DNA of 64,000 nt from Mesorhizobium sp. M2A.F.Ca.ET.046.03.2.1 (GCF_003952425.1 NZ_CP034449.1:1302001-1366000), one strand, 5' to 3'. Positions 37,746 to 48,515 are shown, counted from the stretch's first letter. The notes: generated by a model from the sequence alone, not told the origin. Numbers and translations: made by a program.

Positions 37746-38747
37746 TCACTGGGCGAGCCAGCACGCTGACGTGTGCTGCGGTCCCACTTCGATCGCCGGC
37801 GGCTCCTCCTCCTTGCAGCGGCCGAAGGTGCGTGGGCAACGCGGATGGAAACGGCAGCCCTTCGGAAGACGGGCGGCGCTTGGAACATCGCCCTGCAGGG
37901 CCGGCAGCTGGGGGCGATCTGAGTTGCCGCCAATCTGCGGGGTCGCGTTGCGAAGCGCGACGGTGTACGGGTGGCGGGGGTTGAATGTGATTTCGTCGGC
38001 GCTGCCGATCTCGACCACCCGCCCAAGGTAGAGGACGGCAATCCGGTCGGCGATCAACCAAGCAAGAGGCAAATCGTGGGTGATGAACAGCAGCGCCATA
38101 TTGTGCTTGTCGCGCAAGTCAACCAGGACCTGAAGAATCTGTGCGCGTATCGAGACATCGAGCATCGACACAGGTTCGTCAGCGACGATGAGCTCGGGCT
38201 TCACAGCAAGCGCTCCGGCGATCACAACCCGCTGGCGCTGCCCGCCGGAGAGTTCATGTGGAAAGCGGACGAAGAAATCACTGGGAGGATTGAGCCCGGC
38301 GGACGCTAGAGCTTCGCTCACCCGCTCTGCGAGTTGGGTGGCGTTAACGACCAGCCGCAGTGAACGTAACGGCTCTGCCACAATATCGAACACAGTGTGT
38401 CGCGGGTTCAACGCCTGATATGCATCCTGAAAGATCATCTGCACGCGATGCCGATAAGGACGAAGGGCTGAGGCGCCTTGAACCGACGTCATGTCGCGGC
38501 CTTTGAACAACAACCTGCCGCCTGTTGGTTGAGCAAGCTTGGTAATGACGCGGCCCACCGTCGTCTTGCCACTTCCCGATTCTCCGACTAGGGCGACGAT
38601 CTCCCCCCGTCCGATGTCGAGGTCGATCCCGTCGACCGCTCGCACGGCGCCGGCAGGTCGACCCAGGAAACAGTCGAATAGCCCGCTCTGGATAGGAAAA
38701 TGGACCTGGAGGCTCTCGAGACGCAGGATGTCGGCGGTTTCAGGCAT
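37746..38747 (-). CDS. Dipeptide/oligopeptide ABC transporter ATPase (DppF/OppF type)
   Basis: About 333 residues from ATG 38747 ([15 protein letters not shown]). Walker [10 protein letters not shown], signature LSGGQRQR, Walker B LIVADEPVSMLDV, and the oligopeptide C-terminal domain with cysteines LPKGCRFHPRCPRTFGRC. Overlaps the end of the preceding ATPase gene by 8 bp. Last gene of the importer operon. Confidence 0.92.
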   Translation of the reverse strand: MPETADILRLESLQVHFPIQSGLFDCFLGRPAGAVRAVDGIDLDIGRGEIVALVGESGSGKTTVGRVITKLAQPTGGRLLFKGRDMTSVQGASALRPYRHRVQMIFQDAYQALNPRHTVFDIVAEPLRSLRLVVNATQLAERVSEALASAGLNPPSDFFVRFPHELSGGQRQRVVIAGALAVKPELIVADEPVSMLDVSIRAQILQVLVDLRDKHNMALLFITHDLPLAWLIADRIAVLYLGRVVEIGSADEITFNPRHPYTVALRNATPQIGGNSDRPQLPALQGDVPSAARLPKGCRFHPRCPRTFGRCKEEEPPAIEVGPQHTSACWLAQ

Positions 38748-39750
38748 GAGCTGCAACCTTCTCTTCTTGCGGCAAGGACCGGTGAAGGTGACAGGCCACA
38801 CGTCCCTGTCCGCACTCATCGAAACTAGGGATGACCGTCGCGCAAACCCCCATAGCCGACGGGCAACGCGGATGGAAAGCGCAGCCTGACGGCCGATTCA
38901 TCAAGTTGGGGGGATCACCGGGTATTGGCCGAATGATCTTTTTGCCATTCGCCGGGTTCGGAATCGAGTCGATCAACAGCCTGGTGTAGGGATGCTTCGG
39001 CTTGGCGAAGATCTCGGCGACAGCGCCGTCCTCGACGATCCGGCCCGCATACATGATCATCACGCGATCACAAGTCTCGGCCACCACAGAAAGATCGTGG
39101 GTGATCAAAATGAGGGCAAGGTTAAGCCGGGATCGCAAGTCACCCAGCAATTTGAGGATCTGAGCCTGTGTAATAACATCCAGGGCTGTCGTAGGCTCGT
39201 CGCCGATAATGATTGAGGGGCGACACGCGAGGGCCATGGCGATCATCACTCTTTGTCGCATTCCGCCCGACAATTCGTGCGGATAGGCGGAACCGCGATC
39301 GGCCGGAATGCCGACGAGTTCGAGCAGCTCTCTTGCCCGCGCGATTGCTTCGCCACGCGACATGCCAAGCTTCAGCATGCATGGCTCGGCAATCTGCTTG
39401 ATGATGCGGTGAACGGGATTAAGCGCATTCATCGCGCCCTGGAAGACCACAGACGTTTCACTCCAGCGATGTGGCCGCATCGCCGCGTCGTTGTCGATCG
39501 GCAGTCGGCTACCGCGATAGCGCACCTCGCCCTTGCCGACCCGTGCGTTGGGAGACAGCAGGCCGGCGATCGCCATTGCGGTCGTGGTCTTGCCACTGCC
39601 TGATTCACCGACCAGCGCCACGGCCTCGCCGGCGCGGAGCGCGAAGGTCACATTGTCGATCGCTCGCAATGAAACGCCCTTGAGCCCATAGTCGACAGCG
39701 AGACCGTCGATTTCCAGAAGCGATACCCTGTCCCGGGAGGGGCTTGTCAT
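38740..39750 (-). CDS. Dipeptide/oligopeptide ABC transporter ATPase (DppD/OppD type)
   Basis: 336 residues. Walker [10 protein letters not shown], signature [16 protein letters not shown], Walker [15 protein letters not shown]-terminal oligo_HPY region with [16 protein letters not shown]. Overlaps its upstream permease gene by 4 bp. Confidence 0.93.
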   Translation of the reverse strand: MTSPSRDRVSLLEIDGLAVDYGLKGVSLRAIDNVTFALRAGEAVALVGESGSGKTTTAMAIAGLLSPNARVGKGEVRYRGSRLPIDNDAAMRPHRWSETSVVFQGAMNALNPVHRIIKQIAEPCMLKLGMSRGEAIARARELLELVGIPADRGSAYPHELSGGMRQRVMIAMALACRPSIIIGDEPTTALDVITQAQILKLLGDLRSRLNLALILITHDLSVVAETCDRVMIMYAGRIVEDGAVAEIFAKPKHPYTRLLIDSIPNPANGKKIIRPIPGDPPNLMNRPSGCAFHPRCPSAMGVCATVIPSFDECGQGRVACHLHRSLPQEEKVAAHA

Positions 39751-40676
39751 GGAATCACCCTGCGGCGTGGATTGAATGTGTCGTCGAGGGCATTGCCAAT
39801 CAGGACGAAGCTAAGCGAAACCGTGAGCGCGCATAGCCCGGGCGCGCCGAGGTACCACCAGGCTCCAGCACTGGCCGCACCGGCGCGCTGTGCGAGCGAA
39901 AGCAGGGTGCCCCATGAAGGCTGCAACGGATCGCCAAGCCCTAGGAACGAAAGCGATGTCTCAACGTAAATTGCGCCGGCGACGACCAGAGCACCATTGG
40001 CTGCGATTTGCGGCACGAGATTTGGGAGGATGTGCCGCAGCATGATGCTGAGGTTGCTGCTGCCCGCAACGCGCGCGCGATCAACGAATGTTCGCTCCTT
40101 AAGCGACAGTGTCTGGCTGCGAACGATACGTGCGACGAACGCCCAGCTTGTCATGCCGATAACGACAATGATTACGAAAATAGAAGGACGGAAACCGAGG
40201 ATTTCACCGCGCCCCATTACTTCGAGAAGCACGGGTGTGATGACCAGCGCCAGCACGAAGGAGGGAACTACAAAAAAGAAATCGGTCAAGCGCATCAGCC
40301 AGACGTCGACCCAGCCGCCAAAGTAACCCGCGGTCATTCCGACCGTAGTCCCGACGATGAGGCTAATCACGGTCGCCAGCAGCGCGATCGTAAGCGAGAT
40401 CCGGGCACCATGGACGACCAGATTGAGTACGTCCCGCCCGACTTCGTCTGTCCCCAGCAGATGCTGGCTTGATGGCGATGCGAGGAAGTCACCAGCTGCG
40501 GTGGCTACGGTCTCAAGCGGGCCAACGAGGATATTGGGCACAGAAGCCAGCACAAGGAAGAACAACAAACAAGAAAGGCCAAGCCTAGCCCCACCATAGC
40601 CAAGAAATTGGCGCAGAAAATCTTTGATGACCAGGGCCCGGCTACGCGGAGAATATTTGACAATATTTTCGCTCAT
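39747..40676 (-). CDS. Dipeptide ABC transporter permease (DppC type)
   Basis: 309 residues, OppC-like N-terminus with a first membrane helix (LGLSCLLFFLVLASVPNILV), GTDEVGRDVLNLVVHGARIS, and the EAA loop DRARVAGSSNLSIMLRHILP. Overlaps dppB-type and dppD-type genes by 4 bp on each side. Confidence 0.92.
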   Translation of the reverse strand: MSENIVKYSPRSRALVIKDFLRQFLGYGGARLGLSCLLFFLVLASVPNILVGPLETVATAAGDFLASPSSQHLLGTDEVGRDVLNLVVHGARISLTIALLATVISLIVGTTVGMTAGYFGGWVDVWLMRLTDFFFVVPSFVLALVITPVLLEVMGRGEILGFRPSIFVIIVVIGMTSWAFVARIVRSQTLSLKERTFVDRARVAGSSNLSIMLRHILPNLVPQIAANGALVVAGAIYVETSLSFLGLGDPLQPSWGTLLSLAQRAGAASAGAWWYLGAPGLCALTVSLSFVLIGNALDDTFNPRRRVIP

Positions 40677-41647
40677 TGCCGGACTCGCGGATCAAGAAGG
40701 CCGTAAGCAAGATCAGCTACGAGGTTCGCAACAACGATCGATGCACCAAGCAACAGGAATATGCCTTGAAGGACTGGGTAATCCCGCGCATTGAGCGCCT
40801 CCACAGTCAGCCCGCCGATCCCTGGCCAGGCGAACACGGCTTCGACTGTGATGGCGCCGGCAACCACATAGCCAAGATTGAGGGTAATCAGCGTTACGAC
40901 TGGCAGCATAGCATTACGAAATGCATGACGTATCAGCATCTGACCATTGGAGAGTCCCTTGGCCCGGGCAGTGACCATGTAATCCTCTGTGACGACGTCG
41001 CTCATTGCAGCACGAGCGACAACGACGTATTGGCCGATGAGTCCAAGGGTCACCGCCGTGACCGGAAGGGCGAGATGCCGCATGTAATCGAGCAGCCCAT
41101 CAAGGGAACCGCTGACAGCGCCAGGCGAATGTGCACCATAGCCCGGGAACCAACCCAACGCCGTGCTGAAGATCACAACCAGGATCATGCCGAGCCAGAA
41201 AGATGGCGTAGAATAGAGCGCCAAGGAAGCTCCCGTAGCGATATGGTCAACGGCTCCTCCTCTGCGCCAGCCCGCATATATGCCAAGCACAACTCCGCAT
41301 AAAATGGCGAGCAATTGGGCTAGACCAACCAGGGCGACGGTGGCCGGCAAGCGCTCCAAAATCAGGTCAGAGACTTGCCTACCCCTGAACTTGAAACTGT
41401 AGCCCAAATCGCCGTGGAGAGTCGCCGTCAAGTAGTCGACCATCTGGTCCGGAAACAGCGGCCGATTGAGCCCCCAATTCTGGCGCTGCGCCTCCATCTG
41501 CTCAGCGGTGACGCTGGTGCGGGCCCCGCCGAGCAAGAGCGATGCAGGGTCGCCAGGAATGACTCTGAATAGGATGAAATTCAGGGTCGCCACCATCAAG
41601 AGCGTCACAATCGCCCTGAGGAAAATCCGTCCGAGGCGCCGGCTCAT
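40673..41647 (-). CDS. Dipeptide ABC transporter permease (DppB type)
   Basis: 324 residues, N-terminal FILFRVIPGDPASLLLGGAR typical of DppB/OppB, and the EAA loop TARAKGLSNGQMLIRHAFRN. Six predicted membrane segments. Co-transcribed with the binding protein gene 27 bp upstream. Confidence 0.92.
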   Translation of the reverse strand: MSRRLGRIFLRAIVTLLMVATLNFILFRVIPGDPASLLLGGARTSVTAEQMEAQRQNWGLNRPLFPDQMVDYLTATLHGDLGYSFKFRGRQVSDLILERLPATVALVGLAQLLAILCGVVLGIYAGWRRGGAVDHIATGASLALYSTPSFWLGMILVVIFSTALGWFPGYGAHSPGAVSGSLDGLLDYMRHLALPVTAVTLGLIGQYVVVARAAMSDVVTEDYMVTARAKGLSNGQMLIRHAFRNAMLPVVTLITLNLGYVVAGAITVEAVFAWPGIGGLTVEALNARDYPVLQGIFLLLGASIVVANLVADLAYGLLDPRVRQ

Positions 41648-41674
41648 CGGGTCTCGCTTTCCATCAGCGCCATC

Positions 41675-43342
41675 TTAGAGTGGCTTCACCCGATCGAGTG
41701 GAAAGTAGCTCCACATGGACAAGGCGTCCTGGGTCCCCCAACCTTCGAAGCAGTCCTTCCTATAGGCGTCGAGGACGAAGGGGTAACAAAGAATAATATA
41801 GGGCGCTTCGGTGTAAATCAGGCGCGCCGCCTGATCGACCAGCTCCCGGCTCTTTTTTAGGTCGACGGTATGTTCGACTTCAGACAACAGCTTGTCGAAT
41901 TTGTCATTTTTCCAATACGATCTGTTGTCCTGGCCGATTGCCTTGCTGCTACCTAAGACGAGGAGGTCTTGGGGTGAAGGTGTCAACCAGTTCGAGGCGA
42001 CCAGCACATCCCAACCGCCGCCACCCTTCGCCGGCGCCGCCGTCTTGGCATTAAGCGCACCAGAGTCGAACTGGGTGACCGATACGGGAATGCCAATTTG
42101 TCCGAGCCAGCCAACGACGAGTTGTACGGCCGAAGGCGGTATCGCGACCGAGTTCGCACCTGATCCGGTAATCAGCGACAGCTGGAAGCTGTTTCCATCC
42201 TTGTCCTCCCGGACGCCGTCGCCGTTGATGTCCCGATAGCCCGCAGCATCGAGCCGGCGATTAGCCTCGGCGAGATCAAAGTGACGCCTGATGTCGCCCA
42301 AGTCCGAGTAGTAATCGGTCGCCACCGGCATGGCCAGTCCAACGCCGGGATCGGCATGCCTGCGGAAGGCTCGATCCACCATGGTCTTCTGATCGATCGC
42401 GTAGCCGATCGCATCGCGAAACGCCCGATCCTGCAGGGCCTTTGTACTACCGGCCCCGTCTCCGGATGCGGTGTTGAAAGCCAGGTAAATGCGCTGCTCG
42501 ATGCGCTGCTGACCGACCACGATGGCGGGATCCTCCGAGAGGTCGGCCCATTGGGCTGCCGTCAGATACACACCATAATCGATATCTCCGCTCTTCAGAC
42601 TCTGCGCGATCGGATCAGCCGTATCGAAGAAATGGAAGACCATGCCGGCCGCCGCCGGCGGCCCCGCGCGGAAGTACTTGTTCGGCACGAGCCGGGCAAA
42701 CTGCCCCTGCTGAAACTCAGAGACGATCATGGGCCCCGTGCCCACCAGCGGCGGGGAATTGCGAAACTTGCCGCGCGCATCCGCATGGCTGATGTCTTTC
42801 CAGATGTGCTCTGGGACTATCATATTAAAGTTGGCAACTGGCCAACGAGTGGGAGCCTTGGTCACGATTTGCAAAGTCTCGTCATCGAGAGCCGTGATGG
42901 ACTCGACTTGCTCTACGCCGGTAGTGTTGTTCCAGCCGATGCTCAGCTCGTCGGGCGTGCCCAGGGAGTCACGCAGATAGTTGTAGGTGAATGCGGCGTC
43001 TCTTGCGGTGGCAGGCTGGCCGTCTGACCACTTCATGCCAGGCCAGATCTTGAACGTCCAGGTGAGGTTGTCGTCGGCAACGGACCACTCTTTGGCAAAT
43101 CCCTTCCGATCGGGATGGCGCTGGGCGTCCACACCGACCAGAAAGTCATAGGTGAAGGCCGTCGGCCAGAACGAACTCCAGGTGGCAAAGGGGTTCATCG
43201 TGTCGGGCGAAACGGTTGCGCCCATGCGCACGGTGTGATTGCCGCATGTAGATGCGGCAAATGCCGTTGAGCGCATAATCCAGGGCGCAGCTGATACAGC
43301 CAGCATTGCCTTCATGACGGCTCGGCGGTGCGATTTATTCAT
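41675..43342 (-). CDS. Periplasmic peptide/solute-binding protein (SBP_bac_5, DppA-like)
   Basis: 555 residues with an N-terminal signal (KSHRRAVMKAMLAVSAAPWI; two arginines allow Tat or Sec). Family 5 motifs: GATVSPDTMNPFATWSSFWP, FKIWPGMKWSDGQPATARDA and DRAFRDAIGYAIDQKTMVDR. Gives ligand specificity to the importer encoded downstream. The hydrolase gene upstream suggests an ester, amide or small peptide ligand (inference). Confidence 0.92.
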   Translation of the reverse strand: MNKSHRRAVMKAMLAVSAAPWIMRSTAFAASTCGNHTVRMGATVSPDTMNPFATWSSFWPTAFTYDFLVGVDAQRHPDRKGFAKEWSVADDNLTWTFKIWPGMKWSDGQPATARDAAFTYNYLRDSLGTPDELSIGWNNTTGVEQVESITALDDETLQIVTKAPTRWPVANFNMIVPEHIWKDISHADARGKFRNSPPLVGTGPMIVSEFQQGQFARLVPNKYFRAGPPAAAGMVFHFFDTADPIAQSLKSGDIDYGVYLTAAQWADLSEDPAIVVGQQRIEQRIYLAFNTASGDGAGSTKALQDRAFRDAIGYAIDQKTMVDRAFRRHADPGVGLAMPVATDYYSDLGDIRRHFDLAEANRRLDAAGYRDINGDGVREDKDGNSFQLSLITGSGANSVAIPPSAVQLVVGWLGQIGIPVSVTQFDSGALNAKTAAPAKGGGGWDVLVASNWLTPSPQDLLVLGSSKAIGQDNRSYWKNDKFDKLLSEVEHTVDLKKSRELVDQAARLIYTEAPYIILCYPFVLDAYRKDCFEGWGTQDALSMWSYFPLDRVKPL

Positions 43343-43423
43343 ACTATCCTCCCTCGGGAACTTAATTCCGCTTCTGTTATTCTACGGCAAGTTATGTGGC
43401 GCCTGGTGCGCTGGATCGAAGGA

Positions 43424-45186
43424 TCACGGAATGGGCAGCCCCCCAGGCACGAATTCAGTTCCTTTTCGAAAGGGTTGAGCTCGCAAGGAGCTGTATTCAG
43501 GCGCGGGCGCTTGGGCCACCGCGCCCATAACAACGGGAAGGAGAATTTTCGACGGGTATCTCTCCGAATGATAAATCCTGTTGATGGACGGAGCGCCGGC
43601 GGGAATGCTGCCGAAATTGGGATGCGGGATGGGATTTGGAGCACCGAGGGTTAGTTCGAGGCTGTGCCCTTGCCGGACAACGTGAGCGATCGGTGCCAGC
43701 AATGACATCCGTAATTCGTAGATTTCACCTGGGACGAGTTTCTCGAACTTGCGAAATAGATGAACTACTTCGTCCGCAGAGCTCCGCGCGTCGTCTATTG
43801 CGCGGAGCGAAGCGCGCAGCAGGCCCGATTGAAGGAAAAGTACGTTGCCATCAGCATCGATGTCTTTCAACGTCAATTCCAGGTCGGCATCATCCCCATT
43901 GTCGATGCTGAGATAGAGCGTTATTTCTGGGTTTCCAAGCAGCGTCATATCTGAGACGGCTGCGGCCGTCCGGTAGTTCAAAACACCTTCCTTATATGGC
44001 TGAATCGCGAATTGCTGATTGCTTCCGTAGAGTTCTGTTCCCGCTGGGTAGAGGTAGGCGCGAGAGCCCTCGTTCGAGCTGGCAACAGGCTTCTCAGGCG
44101 AGATCCAAGCGTCGGTGGTGAGATAATAGGGACGGCGCTCAACCTTCGGTTCTGGCCAGGTCTTGTGCCTCGTAACCCAACCCGCAACCGACTTCTTAGG
44201 ATCTCCATTGGGCTGGCGGACCTCCCAATATACGGTCACCGGCGAGTCGTCCTCTATTCCATTCTCGACACCTTTCACCCAACGGTCTAGGAATTTCATT
44301 CGCTCCTCGTCTACTAGGCTATAGCCGTTCGGCCCAGGTCCGCCAATCATGTGATCACCGTTCATCAGGACAAGCTTCTTGTGCTCAACGTTCGGCATCA
44401 ATTCGGTAAATACCCGAGCACTTTCCCTAACTGCACAGCCGTAGGTGTCTTGCCACGAAGCAATAATCATGGTGGGCACAGCGACCTTGCCGGCGATCTC
44501 ATCACGGGCCAGAAAGATCGAATCCCACCATTCATCCTTTAGTGGGTGCTTTCGAACCTCGTCAAAGAACTGTCGCTTGACGACCTGCCTGTCGCTCCCA
44601 CGAATTGCAGCACATTCAGTATCGCCCGCGCTGATACGGCCCTCCGCCCCGCTAACCTGGGTGATGAATTCACTGTTGAGCGACCATCCAGCAGTTATGT
44701 CGAGTTGGAGCATTCCGCCCAGGTATATCCAGTCCTCGTACCCGTCTTCGACGCCAGTCGGCACGATCGCCTTCAAATGAGGAGGCCGTTCTGCTGCGAC
44801 CCAGAACTGAACCGTACCGCCAGATGAATTGCCAATCATCCCAACATTGCCGTCGCTCCAAGGCTGTCTAGCAATCCATTCGACCACTTCGGCGCCATAA
44901 ACCCCTTCCTTGCGGTCCATCCAATTGTCGATGATACCTTCAGAACAACCGGTCGCAGGAAAGTTGGCGCCAACGAAAGCGTAGCCAGCTTCAAGAAAAG
45001 GCTTTGCCACGTCGAAGGCGGCGAAACTCGCCGCGTATGGGGAGTACCAGAAAACGCTCGGGCAGTGATTAGAGAGCCAAGCTTTTTGTAATAGCAAATA
45101 TAAGCGATGCGCGTTCCGTCGGCCATGGGCACGTAGCCGATATCGCGCACCACTTCAGTTCCATTAAGATCGGCGTTGATTATCAT
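43424..45186 (-). pseudogene. CocE/NonD-family serine hydrolase with a single frameshift
   Basis: N-terminal frame from ATG 45186: MIINADLNGTEVVRDIGYVP, ADGTRIAYICYYKK. At an A5 run near 45089 the frame changes to KAWLSNHCPSVFWYSPY and stays open to the end. The nucleophile elbow is GMIGNSSGGTVQFW; the C-terminal jelly-roll domain (from about LTTDAWISPEKP) is complete. Relatives include alpha-amino-acid ester hydrolases, glutaryl-7-ACA acylase and X-Pro dipeptidyl peptidase. One base restores about 585 residues. It sits 80 bp upstream of the peptide importer genes. Confidence 0.85.
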
Positions 45187-45189
45187 CTG

Positions 45190-45827
45190 CTGATCTATCT
45201 CCCACCGTCTCCATCGCTTATAGCTACGCAATAACAGACCACACTTACTCTTTACGACACAACGTCACCGAGGTTGTTATTGGGAGCCTCAACGAGTGGA
45301 GCTACCGTAGAATAAACAGAACTGTTTCCGTATCTGACACCGCAGGACCCAACCTCATTGACATGCAGGCTAGCACATAATTGTTTCGTTTCAATATCAA
45401 TATCGTATCATGACAATATTCTGCATGGTTGCAATGACTACTGAGGCACCTGCAGGAATGGCAGATCGCATAGAGCGGCTCATCAGGCAGGATCAGGGGC
45501 TGGGCCCGCCGTCAACTGCGGGTGCATCTTTCATAGTCGGGTGTCTTCGGTTGGCGAATGCGGGCTAGCGGCGATCCAGCCAGCGCGGCACCACAACGAG
45601 AAAAAATGGAAAGCGCGATGAGACAGTGGGCACTAGCGTTCCCATCGCGTTAGAGAAGCTTGTGCCCTGCAATGCGGAGGGAACTAAGTCATGTCATCAG
45701 GAAACAATCTCATGACAAGATTACTGATCGCTCAATTTCGGGCAATCTGTTGTATGTGCATGCTGTTATCACAAAACTTCTGGACACCCTTGGTCTGGCC
45801 TGAGGGCAGCCTTTTGGGCGACATGTA
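45190..45827. other. Noncoding region upstream of the hydrolase-transporter operon
   Basis: About 640 bp, partly AT-rich (near 45370-45430), with no recognised gene. It should carry the operon promoter. Confidence 0.45.
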
Positions 45828-47210
45828 TTAAATGGCCAACAGAAGATGCTCAGGATCGCCAAACAGCAGCTTAACGACGCCAAGCCCGGCGCGTAGTTCC
45901 CCCTCGGCGGTCGAGCCCAGCGAGATGCGCACTGCCGGCCGCCAAGGCTCCTGCGAAATGCGAAACGACGCGCCGGGCGCGATCGCCACGCCATGCAGGC
46001 GGGCCTGCGAGACGAAACTTTCCTCGGCGCGGTCGCCGGGCAGCTGCAGCCACAGATGCAATCCGTCACGATGGACACGATAGTCGACCCCGGCAAGCAC
46101 CTGGGCGGCAATCTCCTGCCGCCACCGCAGCGCCGAACGTTGCCATCGCACGAGTTCCATCGCCGTGCCGTCGGTCACCCATTTTGTGGCGATCTCCGCC
46201 ACCATCGGCGTCGCCATCCAGTTCGAGACGAGATGCCGGTTGGCAGCGGCCGCAACATAGCGGTCGGGCGCCGCGAGATAGCCGATGCGCAGGCCGGGCA
46301 CGGTAATCTTGGTGAAGGAGGTGACGTAGAGCGTGCGCTCCGGCGCGAAAGCCGCGACCGGCGGCGGCCGGTCCTCGACCAGGGGTCCCAGCACATCGTT
46401 CTCGATGATGGCGATGTCATGCTTACGCGCGACAGCGGCGATCTCTTCGCGCCGACGTGCGTCCATCAGCGTCGCCGTCGGGTTGATCACCGAAGGTTGT
46501 ACGAACACCGCGCGAATGTCGGTAAGCTGGCAGGCCTCGTCGAGCGCTTCCGGTATCAGGCCGTTGCCGTCGATCGGCAGGCCTTCGAGGTTGAAGCCGA
46601 GATAACGCGCCAGTGGCACCAGCGTGTGGTGGCCAATTGCTTCGGTGGCGACGGTTGAGCCGGGCGGCGCGACGCTCATCAGTGCCACCGTCATCCCGGC
46701 CGTGGCCCCGTTGGTCAGGCTGATATTCTGCGCCGAGACATCCAGCCCGCACAGTTTCAGCCAGTCCACCGCCACCGCACGGTGGCGCGGAAACACCATG
46801 TTGGGCCGGAACGACAGCGCCGAACTGGACGGGAGGTTTTCGGCGAGCCAACCCAAGGCCTGCTTCAGCCGCTCCAGATGCATCGGCTCGCAGACCGGCT
46901 TCAGGATGGAGAGGTCGATGACTTCGCCGAGGCGCTCCGGCAAATAGGGCGGCTCCGGTTCGCGGCGCTGCGTCTGCACGAAACTGCCGCGGCCGATCTC
47001 GCCGGAGACCAGGCCCCGGCGAATCAGTTCCTCATAGGCGCGGCTGACGGTCTGCACCGAAAGTTTCAAATCATCGGCGAGGCGGCGATGCGTCGGCAGT
47101 TGCTCGCCATTGGCCAGCCGTCCGTCATGGATGGCGCGCGCGAACTGGTCGGCGAGCGATTGATAGGCCGGCCGCCGGATGAGCGCAGGATCTGGACGCC
47201 ACAATGTCAT
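45828..47210 (-). CDS. MocR-type GntR/aminotransferase regulator (copy 1)
   Basis: 460 residues. N-terminal winged helix: YQSLADQFARAIHDGRLANG, LKLSVQTVSRAYEELIRRGL, IGRGSFVQ. C-terminal class I aminotransferase fold with YVTSFTKITVPGLRIGYLAA carrying the PLP lysine. MocR proteins sense PLP adducts of amino compounds. Close paralogue of the gene at 51.58-52.97 kb; the two flank the ectoine genes. The start lies only 7 bp from a truncated transposase, so its native promoter has been replaced. Confidence 0.9.
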   Translation of the reverse strand: MTLWRPDPALIRRPAYQSLADQFARAIHDGRLANGEQLPTHRRLADDLKLSVQTVSRAYEELIRRGLVSGEIGRGSFVQTQRREPEPPYLPERLGEVIDLSILKPVCEPMHLERLKQALGWLAENLPSSSALSFRPNMVFPRHRAVAVDWLKLCGLDVSAQNISLTNGATAGMTVALMSVAPPGSTVATEAIGHHTLVPLARYLGFNLEGLPIDGNGLIPEALDEACQLTDIRAVFVQPSVINPTATLMDARRREEIAAVARKHDIAIIENDVLGPLVEDRPPPVAAFAPERTLYVTSFTKITVPGLRIGYLAAPDRYVAAAANRHLVSNWMATPMVAEIATKWVTDGTAMELVRWQRSALRWRQEIAAQVLAGVDYRVHRDGLHLWLQLPGDRAEESFVSQARLHGVAIAPGASFRISQEPWRPAVRISLGSTAEGELRAGLGVVKLLFGDPEHLLLAI

Positions 47211-47216
47211 GAGTTA

Positions 47217-48059
47217 TTAGAGATCGAAATCAGTGCAATTGACAATCGAAATAATGCACGCCATGTTGGATCGTCGACCGTTGCGCGGTGCATCACACTG
47301 GGCGCCGACAAGGCCTATGACGTGCGAGAGCGCATCACGCTCGCCTGTGCCCGTGGCCTGGGTAATGCTACCATCGATCGCAAGCTCATGACGGTTCTCC
47401 ATCAGCGCATTCCCCATTTCACAGAGCCTCGCCGGCTGCCCGTCGCCCTTCTTGTAGAGCCGCGCCTGCGGGTCGCTCGTGCTCTGATGTGTGTCATTGG
47501 AGCGCTTCTCCTTATGAAAGCCGCGCTCGGCGTTGCGACCCGCTCCATCCGGGTCGTCTCCGTCCTTACGACGGAAGCTCTTGATCGAAGCCCAGGCCTC
47601 GATCAGCGTCCCGTCCACCGAGAAGTGATCCGACGACAAAAGCCGCTTCACCCGTGGCTGAGCAAGCACCGCGCGCAGAAACTTTGCTGCAATCTCACCT
47701 TCCAGCAGCCGATCCCGGTTCTTGGTAAAGCTCGAATGATCCCAGGCCTGCTCATCAACGCCGAGCCCCACGAACCATCGGAACAGAAGGTCAAATTCCA
47801 TCCGCTCCATCAATTGACGCTCCGAGCGAATGCCATAGAAGGCCTGCAACAGCATCGCGCGCAGCAACCGTTCCGGCGCGATCGACGGGCGGCCGAGTCC
47901 GGGCGGATAAAGCACCGCAAAATCGCCGTCCATCTCCACAAGAGCCGCGTTCACGATCTCCCGTATCACCCGTAGCGGTTGGTCTCGTCGAACACGCGCC
48001 TCAAGGTCGACATACGAAAACAGCGAGCCTGTCCGTTCGTCTGAGCCGCGCATCCACAA
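47217..48059 (-). pseudogene. IS5-like transposase with inverted 3' end
   Basis: N-terminal part is well preserved: GSLFSYVDLEARVRRDQPLR, LLRAMLLQAFYGIRSERQLM, SSDHFSVDGTLIEAWAS, ENRHELAIDGSITQATGTGE. After that the coding strand flips: the plus strand at about 47285-47340 reads ITLGADKAYDV, which in intact relatives follows on the same strand. So the 3' part is inverted or comes from an opposing copy, joined near 47330. The truncated end abuts the MocR gene. Confidence 0.82.
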
Positions 48060-48118
48060 ATCCCCAAATCACCCGGGAAGCAGTGAATCACGATCCAAAC
48101 AACCGCGCGGGCACTTCT

Positions 48119-48505
48119 TCAACAGCCTGCTAGAGGATACGCGCCTGTGTCATCATGCACCTCCCCGCCGGCCAAGGGAGGGACAAAGACACAGGCCAAT
48201 ACCATTTCGGTCTCGGCACACAGCAGATGAGGGTCATTCTTGTCGAGAGCGTAAATTATACCAGCTCGCACGAGATGGACCTGATGTGTCTGTGAATTCT
48301 CGATGGAACCCCTTCCAGAGATGCAGTAAACCGCCTCAAGGTGGTTCCGATAGTGCATATTCAACCGGGCGCCCGGATGCATCGTCGTGATATGGAAGGA
48401 AAAGCCCATCCCATCGTTCTGGAGGAGCAACCGCACGCTTTCCCAGCTCGCCGTCTGGACCCGCCTGGCTGTCAGTTTCTCCTCATTCAAATCCCTGACG
48501 ATCAT
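48119..48505 (-). CDS. ectC: Ectoine synthase
   Basis: Cyclises N-gamma-acetyl-2,4-diaminobutyrate to ectoine. 128 residues of the cupin type: [53 protein letters not shown], and [20 protein letters not shown]. The conserved metal-site region (EAVYCI, DPHLL) is present. It starts 10 bp after the EctAB stop on the same strand. Intact. Confidence 0.92.
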   Translation of the reverse strand: MIVRDLNEEKLTARRVQTASWESVRLLLQNDGMGFSFHITTMHPGARLNMHYRNHLEAVYCISGRGSIENSQTHQVHLVRAGIIYALDKNDPHLLCAETEMVLACVFVPPLAGGEVHDDTGAYPLAGC

Positions 48506-48515
48506 GATTCACCTC

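Noticed and set aside
46782..47975. Long plus-strand frame of 397 codons antisense to the MocR gene and transposase
   Set aside because: It is the opposite strand of two recognisable genes and shows no family features apart from the inverted transposase piece.
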